NCBI GenBank assembly: GCA_946221915.1
Contig: CAMIKG010000071.1
Location: forward strand, 1 to 22,276
From: an uncultured Erwinia sp.
GTDB taxonomy: Bacteria > Pseudomonadota > Gammaproteobacteria > Enterobacterales > Enterobacteriaceae
Direction of reading: 5' to 3'
Length of the DNA stretch: 22,276 nucleotides
In this document: positions 22,035 through 22,276 of the stretch, in pieces
Layout of the letters: each line of letters opens with the position of its first letter
How positions within the stretch are numbered: the first letter of the stretch is position 1
Made by a program: the position numbers and the translations under genes
The notes under the pieces: generated by a model
Database searches by the model: none
Told to the model about the DNA's origin: nothing
What the model saw: the letters and a program-made list of their open reading frames with translations, nothing else

Positions 22035-22061
22035 AAAACGGGCCTGTAAGGCCCGTTTTTG
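22035..22061 (+). terminator. terminator of clpB
   Basis: CGGGCC (22039-22044) and GGCCCG (22050-22055), with four extra A-T pairs and a TGTAA loop, followed by TTTTT. It lies 15 bp after the clpB stop and separates it from the rRNA promoter region. Confidence 0.95.
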
Positions 22062-22101
22062 TTTGTTAAGTGGGCAAGTCAGCCCTGTTTTCATACGGTT
22101 T

Positions 22102-22116
22102 GCATGAAAATTGAAC
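22102..22116. promoter_or_regulatory. Fis site at rrn P1
   Basis: A 15-mer that fits the degenerate Fis consensus G-NN-YR-NN-W-NN-YR-NN-C at every fixed position. Its centre, 22109, is 71 bp before the predicted P1 start at 22180, the same position as Fis site I of E. coli rrnB P1. A/T-rich UP-element sequence follows at 22121-22143. Confidence 0.75.
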
Positions 22117-22143
22117 GCTTGAAAGATTTTTTGCATTTAATAC

Positions 22144-22171
22144 TTGTCAGCCGTCAGGAACTCCCTATAAT
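22144..22171 (+). promoter_or_regulatory. rRNA operon promoter P1
   Basis: TTGTCA (22144-22149), 16 bp, TATAAT (22166-22171), then the GC-rich discriminator GCGCC typical of stringently controlled rrn P1. The start is expected at A22180. An A/T-rich UP element and a Fis site precede it. In E. coli an rRNA operon (rrnG) also follows clpB. Confidence 0.95.
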
Positions 22172-22240
22172 GCGCCTCCACTGACACGGAGCAACGACTT
22201 AACGGTCGCCGGGTTGAAGAGAAAACTTCTCAAAAAGAGG

Positions 22241-22268
22241 TTGACTCTGAAAGAGGAAAGCGTAATAT
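22241..22268 (+). promoter_or_regulatory. rRNA operon promoter P2
   Basis: TTGACT (22241-22246), 16 bp, TAATAT (22263-22268), 97 bp after P1. The context GAAAGCGTAATAT is that of E. coli rrn P2. The 16S rRNA gene itself is beyond the window. Confidence 0.93.
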
Positions 22269-22276
22269 ACGCCACC

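Noticed and set aside
1..22276. CRISPR array, prophage, transposon or integrase next to the tRNA gene
   Set aside because: No regularly spaced repeats, no transposase or integrase reading frame, and the genes after the tRNA are ordinary core genes. The tRNA 3' end is not repeated later as an att site as far as I can see.

Overview
The window is a stretch of conserved chromosomal core from a gamma-proteobacterium of the order Enterobacterales. Nearly every protein can be lined up from memory with its Escherichia coli counterpart over its full length, and the gene order is the enterobacterial one. It is not E. coli itself. The yfiR-yfiN-yfiB block expected between rplS and aroF is absent and two acetyltransferase genes stand there instead, and an extra periplasmic binding protein gene sits between tyrA and pheA. 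A member of the Erwiniaceae (Pantoea/Erwinia group) is my best guess, but this is inference and was not tested by any search.

Layout. 1-3064: last tRNA-Arg(ACG) of the arg cluster, then yqaB-yqaA-gshA on the plus strand, then the sRNA gene micA on the minus strand with a well-formed sigma-E promoter. 3065-5825: luxS (plus) faces the ypjD-corB pair (minus), separated by a G/C-rich palindromic terminator. 5937-9590: ffh, then the rpsP-rimM-trmD-rplS operon with its own promoter, a GC-rich leader hairpin and a strong terminator. 9732-10934: two convergent GNAT acetyltransferases whose 3' ends overlap by 18 bp. 10935-13520: a regulatory region with three TyrR-like boxes, then aroF-tyrA. 13590-14679: an isolated ABC-type periplasmic binding protein behind a palindrome that looks like a ModE (molybdate) operator. 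14742-16129: pheA with the pheL leader peptide and its attenuator. 16107-17482: raiA behind a CRP site, then bamD. 17611-19319: rluD and pgeF, which overlap by 4 bp. 19380-22061: clpB with a sigma-32 promoter and a conserved internal start. 22102-22276: P1 and P2 promoters of an rRNA operon whose 16S gene lies beyond the window.

Functional themes are protein synthesis and quality control (tRNA, SRP, S16, L19, RimM, TrmD, RluD, RaiA, ClpB, rrn), aromatic amino acid synthesis (aroF-tyrA under TyrR, pheA under attenuation), the envelope (BamD, MicA, CorB, YpjD), thiols and signalling (GshA, LuxS), and peptidoglycan editing (PgeF). Several regulatory circuits can be read directly: TyrR, Phe attenuation, sigma-E for micA, sigma-32 for clpB, CRP for raiA, and Fis at rrn P1.

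I found no clearly new multi-gene system. The best leads are the orphan binding protein with a ModE-like operator, the GNAT pair replacing the c-di-GMP locus, a possible PhoB site before yqaB, and a possible small transcript between raiA and bamD. Operator and promoter calls come from reading consensus matches by eye; no search or folding was run.
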